Source: Lutraria lutraria (Eukaryota; Mollusca; Bivalvia; Venerida; Mactridae). Taken from it: a DNA stretch of 64,000 bases. The notes under the pieces were generated by a model that saw nothing but the letters and a program-made list of their open reading frames with translations, was not told where the DNA came from and searched no databases. The stretch lies in the NCBI GenBank assembly GCA_964023205.1, contig OZ026849.1, forward strand, positions 10,001 to 74,000, given 5' to 3'. How positions within the stretch are numbered: position 1 is the first letter of the stretch; the number at the start of each line of letters is the position of its first letter. Made by a program: the position numbers and the translations under genes. Below are positions 13,601 through 26,435 of the stretch, in pieces.

Positions 13601-16600
13601 CATGGCGTGCCGGCTGGCTCCGCAGCTGGCTCTGCCGACAGTCAGACAGACCTTTCAACAATATCAATACTAAAAACAGCAAATGGCTCACCCAGAACAG
13701 CCGTCCAGCTGGCCAGGTTCGAGCCCAGCACTGAAATTCATAGGCGGCCAACGGGCCGACTGGCTGACTGAATGTTTCTGCCGACAGACAGACCCAGCAT
13801 TCAAACAATATCAATAATCGATATCCAAAATGGCTCTACGCCCCGTTGCTTAGCTGTCATCCGGCTACCTGGCTGGCTTCAATCCAACCATGCAACCCGA
13901 TTGGCTCAAATATTCCAGCCTGAAGCCTTCGATTCAAATTAATCCATCACGTATGGCAGCTAAATACAACAAAATAAATAAAACTAGCTTACCGTATTTA
14001 TTTCATATCCAACAAAAATCTTTTTAACAATAATTCCGATAAAAACAATAATACCAGCAACACGTCCGAACCCAACGAGCTCCAAAACTGAAATGATTCA
14101 AATAAACGGTTAACATGCGCGCGCATACAAATTAGCTCCGCCTTTCATTCTGTTCTATATATAGAAATTATTCACCATGTGACTGTACCACGTGACTTCT
14201 AAATATAGATTGGTCACGTGGGGTGGACATGGGGTGGACAACTTGGGGTGGACATCACGTCAAAGTGCCTATACCCTAACCCTAACCCTAACCCTAACCC
14301 TAACTCTCACCTTTTCAAAAGACTAAACTCAACTTAATTACTCTTCAGTAACCTAGCTAAGCACAATACTCAACCCTAGTAAGCTCCCTTAACTCAAATA
14401 AGACCAAGAGTTAACAAGAGTAATCAAGAGTTAGCTAGAGTAATCAAATACTTACCAGAGTTAGCAAATTTCTCATTAACCCTTACCAGGATTCTTGTTA
14501 ACTCTCGCCTTTTCAAAAGACTAAACTCAACTTAATTACTCTTCAGTAACCTAGCTAAGCACAATACTCAACCCTAGTAAGCTCCCTTAACTCAAATAAG
14601 ACCAAGAGTTAACAAGAGTAATCAAGAGTTAGCTAGAGTAATCAAATACTTACCAGAGTTAGCAAATTTCTCATTAACCCTTACCAGGATTCTTGCTAAC
14701 TCTCACCTTTTCAAAAGACTAAACTCAACTTAATTACTCTTCAGTAACCTAGCTAAGCACAATACTCAACCCTAGTAAGCTCCCTTAACTCAAATAAGAC
14801 CAAGAGTTAACAAGAGTTATCAAGAGTCAGCTAGGGTAATCAAATACTTACCAGAGTTAGCAAATCTGGCATCAGTTACCTAGCTAAGAACAATACTCAA
14901 AAACAGTAAGCTCCTTTAACTCAAATGAGACCAAGAGTTAACAAGAGTCATCAAGTGTCAGCTAGGGTAATCAAATACTTACAAGAGTTAGCAAATAGGG
15001 TTAGCAAATTGGGAAATCTATTTTTAGTAACTTTGATTACCCAAGCTGACTCTATAGATATAGTGGAAGGCTGAGATTGCTTGCGTATATAGACTTTCAA
15101 AGCCTCCAAAGTAAGCTTCTGTACAGTCCATGATACTACATAAGCACAGTACCCAAAAACAGTAAGCCCTTTAACGCAAATAAGACAAAAAGTTAGCTAG
15201 GGTAAGCAAAAGTTACCATTGTTACTATAAATAGATTTATTTCTTTTTAGAACAATGCCTTGTAAATATGTAAATACAAGTCCACAATTAAGTGGCCCTC
15301 CTGCTTTCACACTCGGGACTTGGGACCCGACGATGGCGCAGTTACCACTAACTTACTTACTAACTAACTGCTTTTCAGGTTCGGATCCAGCACCCAAATT
15401 AATGCATGGCGTGCCGGCTGGCTCCGCAGCTGGCTCTGCCGACAGTCAGACAGACCTTTCAACAATATCAATACTAAAAACAGCAAATGGCTCACCCAGA
15501 ACAGCCGTCCAGCTGGCCAGGTTCGAGCCCAGCACTGAAATTCATAGGCGGCCAACGGGCCGACTGGCTGACTGAATGTTTCTGCCGACAGACAGACCCA
15601 GCATTCAAACAATATCAATAATCGATATCCAAAATGGCTCTACGCCCCGTTGCTTAGCTGTCATCCGGCTACCTGGCTGGCTTCAATCCAACCATGCAAC
15701 CCGATTGGCTCAAATATTCCAGCCGGAAGCCTTCGATTCAAATTAATCCATCACGTATGGCAGCTAAATACAACAAAATAAATAAAACTAGCTTACCGTA
15801 TTTATTTCATATCCAACAAAAATCTTTTTAACAATAATTCCGATAAAAACAATAATACCAGCAACACGTCCGAACCCAACGAGCTCCAAAACTGAAATGA
15901 TTCAAATAAACGGTTAACATGCGCGCGCATACAAATTAGCTCCGCCTTTCATTCTGTTCTATATATAGAAATTATTCACCATGTGACTGTACCACGTGAC
16001 TTCTAAATATAGATTGGTCACGTGGGGTGGACATGGGGTGGACAACTTGGGGTGGACATCACGTCAAAGTGCCTATACCCTAACCCTAACCCTAACCCTA
16101 ACCCTAACTCTCACCTTTTCAAAAGACTAAACTCAACTTAATTACTCTTCAGTAACCTAGCTAAGCACAATACTCAACCCTAGTAAGCTCCCTTAACTCA
16201 AATAAGACCAAGAGTTAACAAGAGTAATCAAGAGTTAGCTAGAGTAATCAAATACTTACCAGAGTTAGCAAATTTCTCATTAACCCTTACCAGGATTCTT
16301 GTTAACTCTCGCCTTTTCAAAAGACTAAACTCAACTTAATTACTCTTCAGTAACCTAGCTAAGCACAATACTCAACCCTAGTAAGCTCCCTTAACTCAAA
16401 TAAGACCAAGAGTTAACAAGAGTAATCAAGAGTTAGCTAGAGTAATCAAATACTTACCAGAGTTAGCAAATTTCTCATTAACCCTTACCAGGATTCTTGC
16501 TAACTCTCACCTTTTCAAAAGACTAAACTCAACTTAATTACTCTTCAGTAACCTAGCTAAGCACAATACTCAACCCTAGTAAGCTCCCTTAACTCAAATA

Positions 16601-19600
16601 AGACCAAGAGTTAACAAGAGTTATCAAGAGTCAGCTAGGGTAATCAAATACTTACCAGAGTTAGCAAATCTGGCATCAGTTACCTAGCTAAGAACAATAC
16701 TCAAAAACAGTAAGCTCCTTTAACTCAAATGAGACCAAGAGTTAACAAGAGTCATCAAGTGTCAGCTAGGGTAATCAAATACTTACAAGAGTTAGCAAAT
16801 AGGGTTAGCAAATTGGGAAATCTATTTTTAGTAACTTTGATTACCCAAGCTGACTCTATAGATATAGTGGAAGGCTGAGATTGCTTGCGTATATAGACTT
16901 TCAAAGCCTCCAAAGTAAGCTTCTGTACAGTCCATGATACTACATAAGCACAGTACCCAAAAACAGTAAGCCCTTTAACGCAAATAAGACAAAAAGTTAG
17001 CTAGGGTAAGCAAAAGTTACCATTGTTACTATAAATAGATTTATTTCTTTTTAGAACAATGCCTTGTAAATATGTAAATACAAGTCCACAATTAAGTGGC
17101 CCTCCTGCTTTCACACTCGGGACTTGGGACCCGACGATGGCGCAGTTACCACTAACTTACTTACTAACTAACTGCTTTTCAGGTTCGGATCCAGCACCCA
17201 AATTAATGCATGGCGTGCCGGCTGGCTCCGCAGCTGGCTCTGCCGACAGTCAGACAGACCTTTCAACAATATCAATACTAAAAACAGCAAATGGCTCACC
17301 CAGAACAGCCGTCCAGCTGGCCAGGTTCGAGCCCAGCACTGAAATTCATAGGCGGCCAACGGGCCGACTGGCTGACTGAATGTTTCTGCCGACAGACAGA
17401 CCCAGCATTCAAACAATATCAATAATCGATATCCAAAATGGCTCTACGCCCCGTTGCTTAGCTGTCATCCGGCTACCTGGCTGGCTTCAATCCAACCATG
17501 CAACCCGATTGGCTCAAATATTCCAGCCTGAAGCCTTCGATTCAAATTAATCCATCACGTATGGCAGCTAAATACAACAAAATAAATAAAACTAGCTTAC
17601 CGTATTTATTTCATATCCAACAAAAATCTTTTTAACAATAATTCCGATAAAAACAATAATACCAGCAACACGTCCGAACCCAACGAGCTCCAAAACTGAA
17701 ATGATTCAAATAAACGGTTAACATGCGCGCGCATACAAATTAGCTCCGCCTTTCATTCTGTTCTATATATAGAAATTATTCACCATGTGACTGTACCACG
17801 TGACTTCTAAATATAGATTGGTCACGTGGGGTGGACATGGGGTGGACAACTTGGGGTGGACATCACGTCAAAGTGCCTATACCCTAACCCTAACCCTAAC
17901 CCTAACCCTAACTCTCACCTTTTCAAAAGACTAAACTCAACTTAATTACTCTTCAGTAACCTAGCTAAGCACAATACTCAACCCTAGTAAGCTCCCTTAA
18001 CTCAAATAAGACCAAGAGTTAACAAGAGTAATCAAGAGTTAGCTAGAGTAATCAAATACTTACCAGAGTTAGCAAATTTCTCATTAACCCTTACCAGGAT
18101 TCTTGTTAACTCTCGCCTTTTCAAAAGACTAAACTCAACTTAATTACTCTTCAGTAACCTAGCTAAGCACAATACTCAACCCTAGTAAGCTCCCTTAACT
18201 CAAATAAGACCAAGAGTTAACAAGAGTAATCAAGAGTTAGCTAGAGTAATCAAATACTTACCAGAGTTAGCAAATTTCTCATTAACCCTTACCAGGATTC
18301 TTGCTAACTCTCACCTTTTCAAAAGACTAAACTCAACTTAATTACTCTTCAGTAACCTAGCTAAGCACAATACTCAACCCTAGTAAGCTCCCTTAACTCA
18401 AATAAGACCAAGAGTTAACAAGAGTTATCAAGAGTCAGCTAGGGTAATCAAATACTTACCAGAGTTAGCAAATCTGGCATCAGTTACCTAGCTAAGAACA
18501 ATACTCAAAAACAGTAAGCTCCTTTAACTCAAATGAGACCAAGAGTTAACAAGAGTCATCAAGTGTCAGCTAGGGTAATCAAATACTTACAAGAGTTAGC
18601 AAATAGGGTTAGCAAATTGGGAAATCTATTTTTAGTAACTTTGATTACCCAAGCTGACTCTATAGATATAGTGGAAGGCTGAGATTGCTTGCGTATATAG
18701 ACTTTCAAAGCCTCCAAAGTAAGCTTCTGTACAGTCCATGATACTACATAAGCACAGTACCCAAAAACAGTAAGCCCTTTAACGCAAATAAGACAAAAAG
18801 TTAGCTAGGGTAAGCAAAAGTTACCATTGTTACTATAAATAGATTTATTTCTTTTTAGAACAATGCCTTGTAAATATGTAAATACAAGTCCACAATTAAG
18901 TGGCCCTCCTGCTTTCACACTCGGGACTTGGGACCCGACGATGGCGCAGTTACCACTAACTTACTTACTAACTAACTGCTTTTCAGGTTCGGATCCAGCA
19001 CCCAAATTAATGCATGGCGTGCCGGCTGGCTCCGCAGCTGGCTCTGCCGACAGTCAGACAGACCTTTCAACAATATCAATACTAAAAACAGCAAATGGCT
19101 CACCCAGAACAGCCGTCCAGCTGGCCAGGTTCGAGCCCAGCACTGAAATTCATAGGCGGCCAACGGGCCGACTGGCTGACTGAATGTTTCTGCCGACAGA
19201 CAGACCCAGCATTCAAACAATATCAATAATCGATATCCAAAATGGCTCTACGCCCCGTTGCTTAGCTGTCATCCGGCTACCTGGCTGGCTTCAATCCAAC
19301 CATGCAACCCGATTGGCTCAAATATTCCAGCCGGAAGCCTTCGATTCAAATTAATCCATCACGTATGGCAGCTAAATACAACAAAATAAATAAAACTAGC
19401 TTACCGTATTTATTTCATATCCAACAAAAATCTTTTTAACAATAATTCCGATAAAAACAATAATACCAGCAACACGTCCGAACCCAACGAGCTCCAAAAC
19501 TGAAATGATTCAAATAAACGGTTAACATGCGCGCGCATACAAATTAGCTCCGCCTTTCATTCTGTTCTATATATAGAAATTATTCACCATGTGACTGTAC

Positions 19601-21489
19601 CACGTGACTTCTAAATATAGATTGGTCACGTGGGGTGGACATGGGGTGGACAACTTGGGGTGGACATCACGTCAAAGTGCCTATACCCTAACCCTAACCC
19701 TAACCCTAACCCTAACTCTCACCTTTTCAAAAGACTAAACTCAACTTAATTACTCTTCAGTAACCTAGCTAAGCACAATACTCAACCCTAGTAAGCTCCC
19801 TTAACTCAAATAAGACCAAGAGTTAACAAGAGTAATCAAGAGTTAGCTAGAGTAATCAAATACTTACCAGAGTTAGCAAATTTCTCATTAACCCTTACCA
19901 GGATTCTTGTTAACTCTCGCCTTTTCAAAAGACTAAACTCAACTTAATTACTCTTCAGTAACCTAGCTAAGCACAATACTCAACCCTAGTAAGCTCCCTT
20001 AACTCAAATAAGACCAAGAGTTAACAAGAGTAATCAAGAGTTAGCTAGAGTAATCAAATACTTACCAGAGTTAGCAAATTTCTCATTAACCCTTACCAGG
20101 ATTCTTGCTAACTCTCACCTTTTCAAAAGACTAAACTCAACTTAATTACTCTTCAGTAACCTAGCTAAGCACAATACTCAACCCTAGTAAGCTCCCTTAA
20201 CTCAAATAAGACCAAGAGTTAACAAGAGTTATCAAGAGTCAGCTAGGGTAATCAAATACTTACCAGAGTTAGCAAATCTGGCATCAGTTACCTAGCTAAG
20301 AACAATACTCAAAAACAGTAAGCTCCTTTAACTCAAATGAGACCAAGAGTTAACAAGAGTCATCAAGTGTCAGCTAGGGTAATCAAATACTTACAAGAGT
20401 TAGCAAATAGGGTTAGCAAATTGGGAAATCTATTTTTAGTAACTTTGATTACCCAAGCTGACTCTATAGATATAGTGGAAGGCTGAGATTGCTTGCGTAT
20501 ATAGACTTTCAAAGCCTCCAAAGTAAGCTTCTGTACAGTCCATGATACTACATAAGCACAGTACCCAAAAACAGTAAGCCCTTTAACGCAAATAAGACAA
20601 AAAGTTAGCTAGGGTAAGCAAAAGTTACCATTGTTACTATAAATAGATTTATTTCTTTTTAGAACAATGCCTTGTAAATATGTAAATACAAGTCCACAAT
20701 TAAGTGGCCCTCCTGCTTTCACACTCGGGACTTGGGACCCGACGATGGCGCAGTTACCACTAACTTACTTACTAACTAACTGCTTTTCAGGTTCGGATCC
20801 AGCACCCAAATTAATGCATGGCGTGCCGGCTGGCTCCGCAGCTGGCTCTGCCGACAGTCAGACAGACCTTTCAACAATATCAATACTAAAAACAGCAAAT
20901 GGCTCACCCAGAACAGCCGTCCAGCTGGCCAGGTTCGAGCCCAGCACTGAAATTCATAGGCGGCCAACGGGCCGACTGGCTGACTGAATGTTTCTGCCGA
21001 CAGACAGACCCAGCATTCAAACAATATCAATAATCGATATCCAAAATGGCTCTACGCCCCGTTGCTTAGCTGTCATCCGGCTACCTGGCTGGCTTCAATC
21101 CAACCATGCAACCCGATTGGCTCAAATATTCCAGCCGGAAGCCTTCGATTCAAATTAATCCATCACGTATGGCAGCTAAATACAACAAAATAAATAAAAC
21201 TAGCTTACCGTATTTATTTCATATCCAACAAAAATCTTTTTAACAATAATTCCGATAAAAACAATAATACCAGCAACACGTCCGAACCCAACGAGCTCCA
21301 AAACTGAAATGATTCAAATAAACGGTTAACATGCGCGCGCATACAAATTAGCTCCGCCTTTCATTCTGTTCTATATATAGAAATTATTCACCATGTGACT
21401 GTACCACGTGACTTCTAAATATAGATTGGTCACGTGGGGTGGACATGGGGTGGACAACTTGGGGTGGACATCACGTCAAAGTGCCTATA

Positions 21490-21547
21490 CCCTAACCCTA
21501 AACCCTAAACCCTAACCCTAACCCTAAATCCTAACCCTAACCCTAAC

Positions 21548-21578
<31 letters not shown>
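21490..21578 (+). repeat. Degenerate telomeric tract at the end of the homogeneous array
   Basis: About 89 bp of CCCTAA mixed with CCCTAAA, CCCCTAA and TCCTAA variants. It stands where the next 1804-bp unit would begin and is three times longer and far less regular than the five-hexamer tracts inside the array. Variant telomere repeats are typical of old, proximal tracts no longer corrected by telomerase or homogenisation. Confidence 0.9.
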
Positions 21579-23173
21579 AGCACAATACTCAACCCTAGTA
21601 AGCTCCCTTAACTCAAATAAGACCAAGAGTTAACAAGAGTTATCAAGAGTCAGCTAGAGTAATCAAATACTTACCAGAGTTAGCAAATTTCTCGTTAACC
21701 CTAACCCTTAACCCTTGCTAACTCTCGCCTTTTCAAAAGACTAAACTCAACTTAATTACTCTTCAGTAACCTAGCTAACTAACAATACTCAACCCTAGTA
21801 AGCTCCCTTAACTCAAATAAGACCAAGAGTTAACAAGAGTTATCAAGAGTCAGCTAGAGTAATCAAATACTTACCAGAGTTAGCAAATTTCTCGTTAACC
21901 CTAACCCTTAACCCTTGCTAACTCTCGCCTTTTCAAAAGACTAAACTCAACTTAATTACTCTTCAGTAACCTAGCTAAGCACAATACTCAACCCTAGTAA
22001 GCTCCCTTAACTCAAATAAGACCAAGAGTTAACAAGAGTTATCAAGAGTCAGCTAGAATAATCAAATACTTACCAGAGTTAGCAAATTTCTCGTTAACCC
22101 TAACCCTTAACCCTTGCTAACTCTCGCCTTTTCAAAAGACTAAACTCAACTTAATTACTCTTCAGTAACCTAGCTAAGCACAATACTCAACCCTAGTAAG
22201 CTCCCTCAACTCAAATAAGACCAAGAGTTAACAAGAGTTATCAAGAGTCAGCTAGAGTAATCAAATACTTACCAGAGTTAGCAAATTTCTCGTTAACCCT
22301 AACCCTTAACCCTTGCTAACTCTCGCCTTTTCAAAAGACTAAACTCAACTTAATTACTCTTCAGTAACCTAGCTAAGCACAATACTCAACGCTAGTAAGC
22401 TCCCTTAACTCAAATAAGACCAAGAGTTAACAAGAGTTATCAAGAGTCAGCTAGAGTAATCAAATACTTACCAGAGTTAGCAAATTTCTCGTTAACCCTA
22501 ACCCTTAACCCTTGCTAACTCTCGCCTTTTCAAAAGACTAAACTCAACTTAATTACTCTTCAGTAACCTAGCTAAGCACAATACTCAACCCTAGTAAGCT
22601 CCCTTAACTCAAACAAGACCAAGAGTTAACAAGAGTTATCAAGAGTCAGCTAGAGTAATCAAATACTTACCAGAGTTAGCAAATTTCTCGTTAACCCTAA
22701 CCCTTAACCCTTGCTAACTCTCGCCTTTTCAAAAGACTAAACTCAACTTAATTACTCTTCAGTAACCTAGCTAAGCACAATACTCAACCCTAGTAAGCTC
22801 CCTTAACTCAAATAAGACCAAGAGTTAACAAGAGTTATCAAGAGTCAGCTAGAGTAATCAAATACTTACCAGAGTTAGCAAATTTCTCGTTAACCCTAAC
22901 CCTTAACCCTTGCTAACTCTCGCCTTTTCAAAAGACTAAACTCAACTTAATTACTCTTCAGTAACCTAGCTAAGCACAATACTCAACCCTAGTAAGCTCC
23001 CTTAACTCAAATAAGACCAAGAGTTAACAAGAGTTATCAAGAGTCAGCTAGAGTAATCAAATACTTACCAGAGTTAGCAAATTTCTCGTTAACCCTAACC
23101 CTTAACTCTTGCTAACTCTCGCCTTTTCAAAAGACTAAACTCAACTTAATTACTCTTCAGTAACCTAGCTAAG
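21579..23173. repeat. 199-bp satellite monomer array (8 copies)
   Basis: The landmark CACAATACTCAACC recurs at 21581 (21781 with one base changed), 21980, 22179, 22378, 22577, 22776 and 22975, a spacing of 199-200 bp. These monomers are relatives of the roughly 198-bp monomers in the 1804-bp unit. Here each carries GTTAACCCTAACCCTTAACCC, a telomere-like variant, where the unit's monomers have a related but different stretch. Single-base differences between copies are more frequent than in the 1804-bp array. This is probably the building block from which the longer unit was assembled. Confidence 0.92.
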
Positions 23174-24685
23174 CACAATACTCAACCCTAGTAAGCTCCC
23201 TTAACTCAAATAAGACCAAGAGTTAACAAGAGTAATCAAGAGTCAGCTAGAGTAATCAAATACTTACCAGAGTTAGCAAATTTCTCATTAACCCTTACCA
23301 GGATTCTTGCTAACTCTCGCCGTTTCAAAAGACTAAACTCAACTTAATTACTCTTCAGTAACCTAGCTAAGCACAATACTCAACCCTAGTAAGCTCCCTT
23401 AACTCAAATAAGACCAAGAGTTAACAAGAGTTATCAAGAGTCAGCTTGGGTAATCAAATACTTACCAGAGTTAGCAAATCTGGCATCAGTTACCTAGCTT
23501 AGCACAATACTCAAAAACAGTAAGCTCCTTTAACTCAAATAAGACCAAGAGTTAACAAGAGTCATCAAGTGTCAGCTAGGGTAATCAAATACTTACCAGA
23601 GTTAGCAAATAGGGTTAGCAAATTGGGAAATCTATTTTTAGTAACTTTGATTACCCAAGCTGACTCTATAGATATAGTGGAAGGCTGAGATTGGTTGCGT
23701 ATATAGACTTTCAAAGCCTCCAAAGTAAGCTTCTGTACAGTCCATGATACTACATAAGCACAGTACCCAAAAACAGTAAGCCCTTTAACTCAAATAAGAC
23801 AAAAAGTTAGCTAGGGTAAGCAAAAGTTACCATTGTTACTATAAATAGATTTATTTCTTTTTAGAACAATTCCTTGTAAATATGTAAATACAAGTCCACA
23901 ATTAAGTGGCCCTCCTGCTTTCACACTCGGGACTTGGGACCCGACGATGGCGCAGTTACCACTAACTTACTTACTAACTAACTGCTTTTCAGGTTCGGGT
24001 CCAGCACCCAAATTAATGCATGGCGTGCCGGCTGGCTCCGCAGCTGGCTCTGCCGACAGTCAGACACACCTTTCAACAATATCAATACTAAAAACAGCAA
24101 ATGGCTCACCCAGAACAGCCGTCCAGCTGGCCAGGTTCGAGCCCAGCACTGAAATTCATAGGCGGCCAACGGGCCGGCTGGCTGACTGAATGTTTCTGCC
24201 GACAGACAGACCCAGCATTCAAACAATATCAATAATCGATTTTCAAAATGGCTCTACGCCCCGTTGCTTAGCTGCCATCCGGCTACCTGGCAGGCTTCAA
24301 TCCAACCATGCAACCCGATTGGCTCAAATATTCCAGCCGGAAGCTTTCGATTCAAATTAATCCATCACGTATGGCAGCTAAATACAACAAAATAAATAAA
24401 ACTAGCTTACCGTATTTATTTCATATCCAACAATAATCTTTTTAACAATAATTCCGATAAAAACAATAATACCAGCAAGACGTCCGAACCCAACGAGCTC
24501 CAAAACTGAAATGATTCAAATAAACGGTTGAGATGCGCGCGCATACAAATTAGCTCCGCCTTTCATTCGGTTCTATATATAGATATTATTCACCATGTGA
24601 CTGTACCACGTGACTTCTAAATATAGATTGGTCACGTGGGGTGGACATGGGGTGGACAACTTGGGGTGGACATCACGTCAAAGTG
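23174..24685. repeat. Diverged proximal copy of the 1804-bp satellite unit
   Basis: Order and content match the unit core: two monomers, diverged monomers, GC-rich core, AT-rich stretch and the TATA/E-box/GGGGTGGACA block. Scattered substitutions separate it from the twelve distal copies. One changes the ATG that opens the 106-codon frame of the other copies to ATT near 23870. It sits at the internal edge of the satellite, as expected for a copy that escaped homogenisation. Confidence 0.9.
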
Positions 24686-24692
24686 CCTAACC

Positions 24693-24749
<57 letters not shown>

Positions 24750-24752
24750 CTA

Positions 24753-24784
<32 letters not shown>

Positions 24785-24785
24785 G
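24686..24785 (+). repeat. Degenerate telomeric tract marking the satellite/internal boundary
   Basis: About 100 bp of CCCTAA with CCCTAAA and CCCCTAA variants follows the diverged unit directly and ends at CCCTAGTGG. Sequence to its right has no satellite or telomere similarity, so this is the inner boundary of the subtelomeric domain. Confidence 0.9.
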
Positions 24786-25593
24786 TGGTATAACTAAAAC
24801 CTTGACTTTTCATCCACTCATGAATGTAATCTTTTAAAGACATTCGCGGCAGTTTGTTTTCACTGGTCATAATTTACCTGTACACCGGCTAAAATATCGA
24901 TTTTTTCGACAATAAATAATGGACGTGACGTCATGTAACATTTGACGTTATGTTAAGTGGCGGAAAATGTATATAAAGCATGTATTAATGGGAAAGGTGC
25001 ACGTACGTAGTTAATTGTGTTTTGTACAATTTTGTGTTATTGCTTTTTATATATTTTTGTTTTAATTGTTGAAATACTCAACTAATTTTCTGTTTTTAAG
25101 ATTGTACCAACACTGGAGTTTTTAAAAAGTGATAATGTATAGATATACATGAATATTATTGTTTATCATAATTGCCCCCGCCCCCCCCCCCCCCCCTGAT
25201 AAGAGTGAGGATAATTCCAAAATTAATATGGTGCCCTATGATCTTTTCTCATTTTGGAGAATATATCTGACTATCGACTTATAAAGTTTTATCAATTTCC
25301 AGTATGTAGAAATGTAGAAAAAATGAAAAATGTATCACACTAAATGGTAAAAATGTGGGGAAAAGCCTACCCGGGATTTATCAAAAGATAAAAAAATAAT
25401 AAGTTATCCGCGTTTAACTGAAAATGACCTGATTTTTTAATGCATGCATTATTTTCAACATAAATCATGCATATTTTCTAATTTCAAATCTTCAGTTTCA
25501 ATTGTTTACAAGAAAATTTGAAGGATATGAATTTATAAAAAAGTGAATTCATATGACTCTGGCCTTCTTCAGAGGTGAGGTTCTCGTTGTTAT
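24786..25593. other. Internal sequence without a recognisable gene
   Basis: AT-rich DNA just inside the satellite boundary. Visible landmarks are a palindromic CRE (TGACGTCA) at 24926-24933, TATATAAA at 24970-24977 and a poly-C run at 25175-25196 (five C, one G, sixteen C). The CRE/TATA pair is promoter-like in spacing, but no convincing open reading frame follows on either strand. Confidence 0.5.
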
Positions 25594-25809
25594 TCACTCG
25601 GACAGCCTTTCTTTTACAATCTGGTGAATATGTGATTTTGATATTCCCAATTGCGATGAAAAGGAGCGAATCATGAATCGCCGATCCTCTGCTAGCAATT
25701 CTCTAACACCCTGCTAAAATGTCGACTTTAGTTTCGCTGGTCGTCCGTAGCGGGTTTTATCTTCAACAGATTCACGACAGTCTTTAAATTGTTTATATCG
25801 TTTAAGCAC
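25594..25809 (-). pseudogene. mariner-like transposase relic (N-terminal helix-turn-helix region)
   Basis: One minus-strand frame of 72 codons reads like the N-terminal DNA-binding part of mariner transposases. RYKQFKDCRESVED is followed by a Y-G-R-P motif, then LLAEDRRF and LGISKSHIHQIVKERL, the second helix-turn-helix. An in-frame TAG lies between the GRP motif and the second helix, and a TGA follows ERLSE. The catalytic DDE/D domain that should come next is not recognisable. A mariner-type end lies upstream at 26291-26323. This is a dead, partial copy; the family call rests on remembered motif patterns. Confidence 0.7.
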
Positions 25810-26290
25810 TAACGTTCGACAACATTCCTTCAAAGTTCAGGCATCTTGTATCATACTGTAGGTTTACTGGTGTGTTTTCCTAAGGCACAACATACCTGGA
25901 TCGTTGTACCCAACTTGACGTCTCATTTCGACGTCATCTTTTTTAAGTTTGTGTCTTGTAACGGCGTCACCAAACTTGTTATTTCTCGCTTAAAAAAAGC
26001 GCTTCCGTTGTTTTTTACTAGAAATGACGTCATGATATCGTATTTTAGGCAGACGTAATTTTGCGCGCAATTCACCATTTTTAACTGTTTTATTTAGCAT
26101 TTTATACCAACACATACTATTCAAATGACTCTTGCGCCGCATAGAGCTATTGGTTGTCATGGAAACATTAATATGTGCACTTCAAAGTAAAACATCGTAT
26201 AAAATTGCAAAACCACGAAATAGAATATGAATAGTATTTTGTCTATGCAAAGTATCATTCAGTTATCAAAAAGGACTTCGGAGCTATGAG

Positions 26291-26323
26291 AAAAGTCTAC
26301 ATACTTAATGGACAACCCTCGTA
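26291..26323 (-). mobile_element. Candidate mariner terminal inverted repeat
   Basis: Read on the minus strand from 26321, the sequence is CGAGGGTTGTCCATTAAGT and onward, preceded by the dinucleotide TA. It resembles mariner ends and the independent sequence at 50354. It lies about 500 bp upstream of the transposase relic in the orientation expected for that element's 5' end. No matching opposite end was found near 24800-25560. Confidence 0.5.
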
Positions 26324-26435
26324 CATGTATAGCAAACTTGATATTGATTCGGATTTGTTTACAGAACCATACTGACGTAATTACTGACTCTGATATTCTG
26401 CAAAAATGATAAATATGGTCATCCTTAAAGAACAG

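Larger units (their letters stand above)
1..21489. repeat. Subtelomeric satellite array of 1804-bp units (12 copies of the unit core)
   Basis: The same sequence recurs every 1804 bp. The telomere tract that joins units starts at 1646, 3450, 5254, 7058, 8862, 10666, 12470, 14274, 16078, 17882, 19686 and 21490. Positions 1-1645 are one unit cut by the window edge, followed by eleven complete units. Each unit runs: (CCCTAA)5; about three monomers of roughly 198 bp rich in GAGTTA/TAACTC words; two or three diverged monomers; a more GC-rich core of about 700 bp; an AT-rich stretch; and a TATA/E-box/GGGGTGGACA block abutting the next telomere tract. By eye the copies differ at almost no positions apart from a T/G variant (1293 in the first copy). 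Homogenisation, not coding selection, explains the identical open frames in each copy. The C-rich strand on + places the chromosome end to the left. Confidence 0.97.

Noticed and set aside
1646..21489. CRISPR-like or other spaced repeat array
   Set aside because: The regular repeats are long satellite units and minisatellites in eukaryotic DNA with no short direct repeat/unique spacer alternation.
24926..24977. CRE plus TATA box as a promoter
   Set aside because: Spacing is plausible, but no downstream gene is recognisable on the + strand, so it is mentioned only within the intergenic entry.
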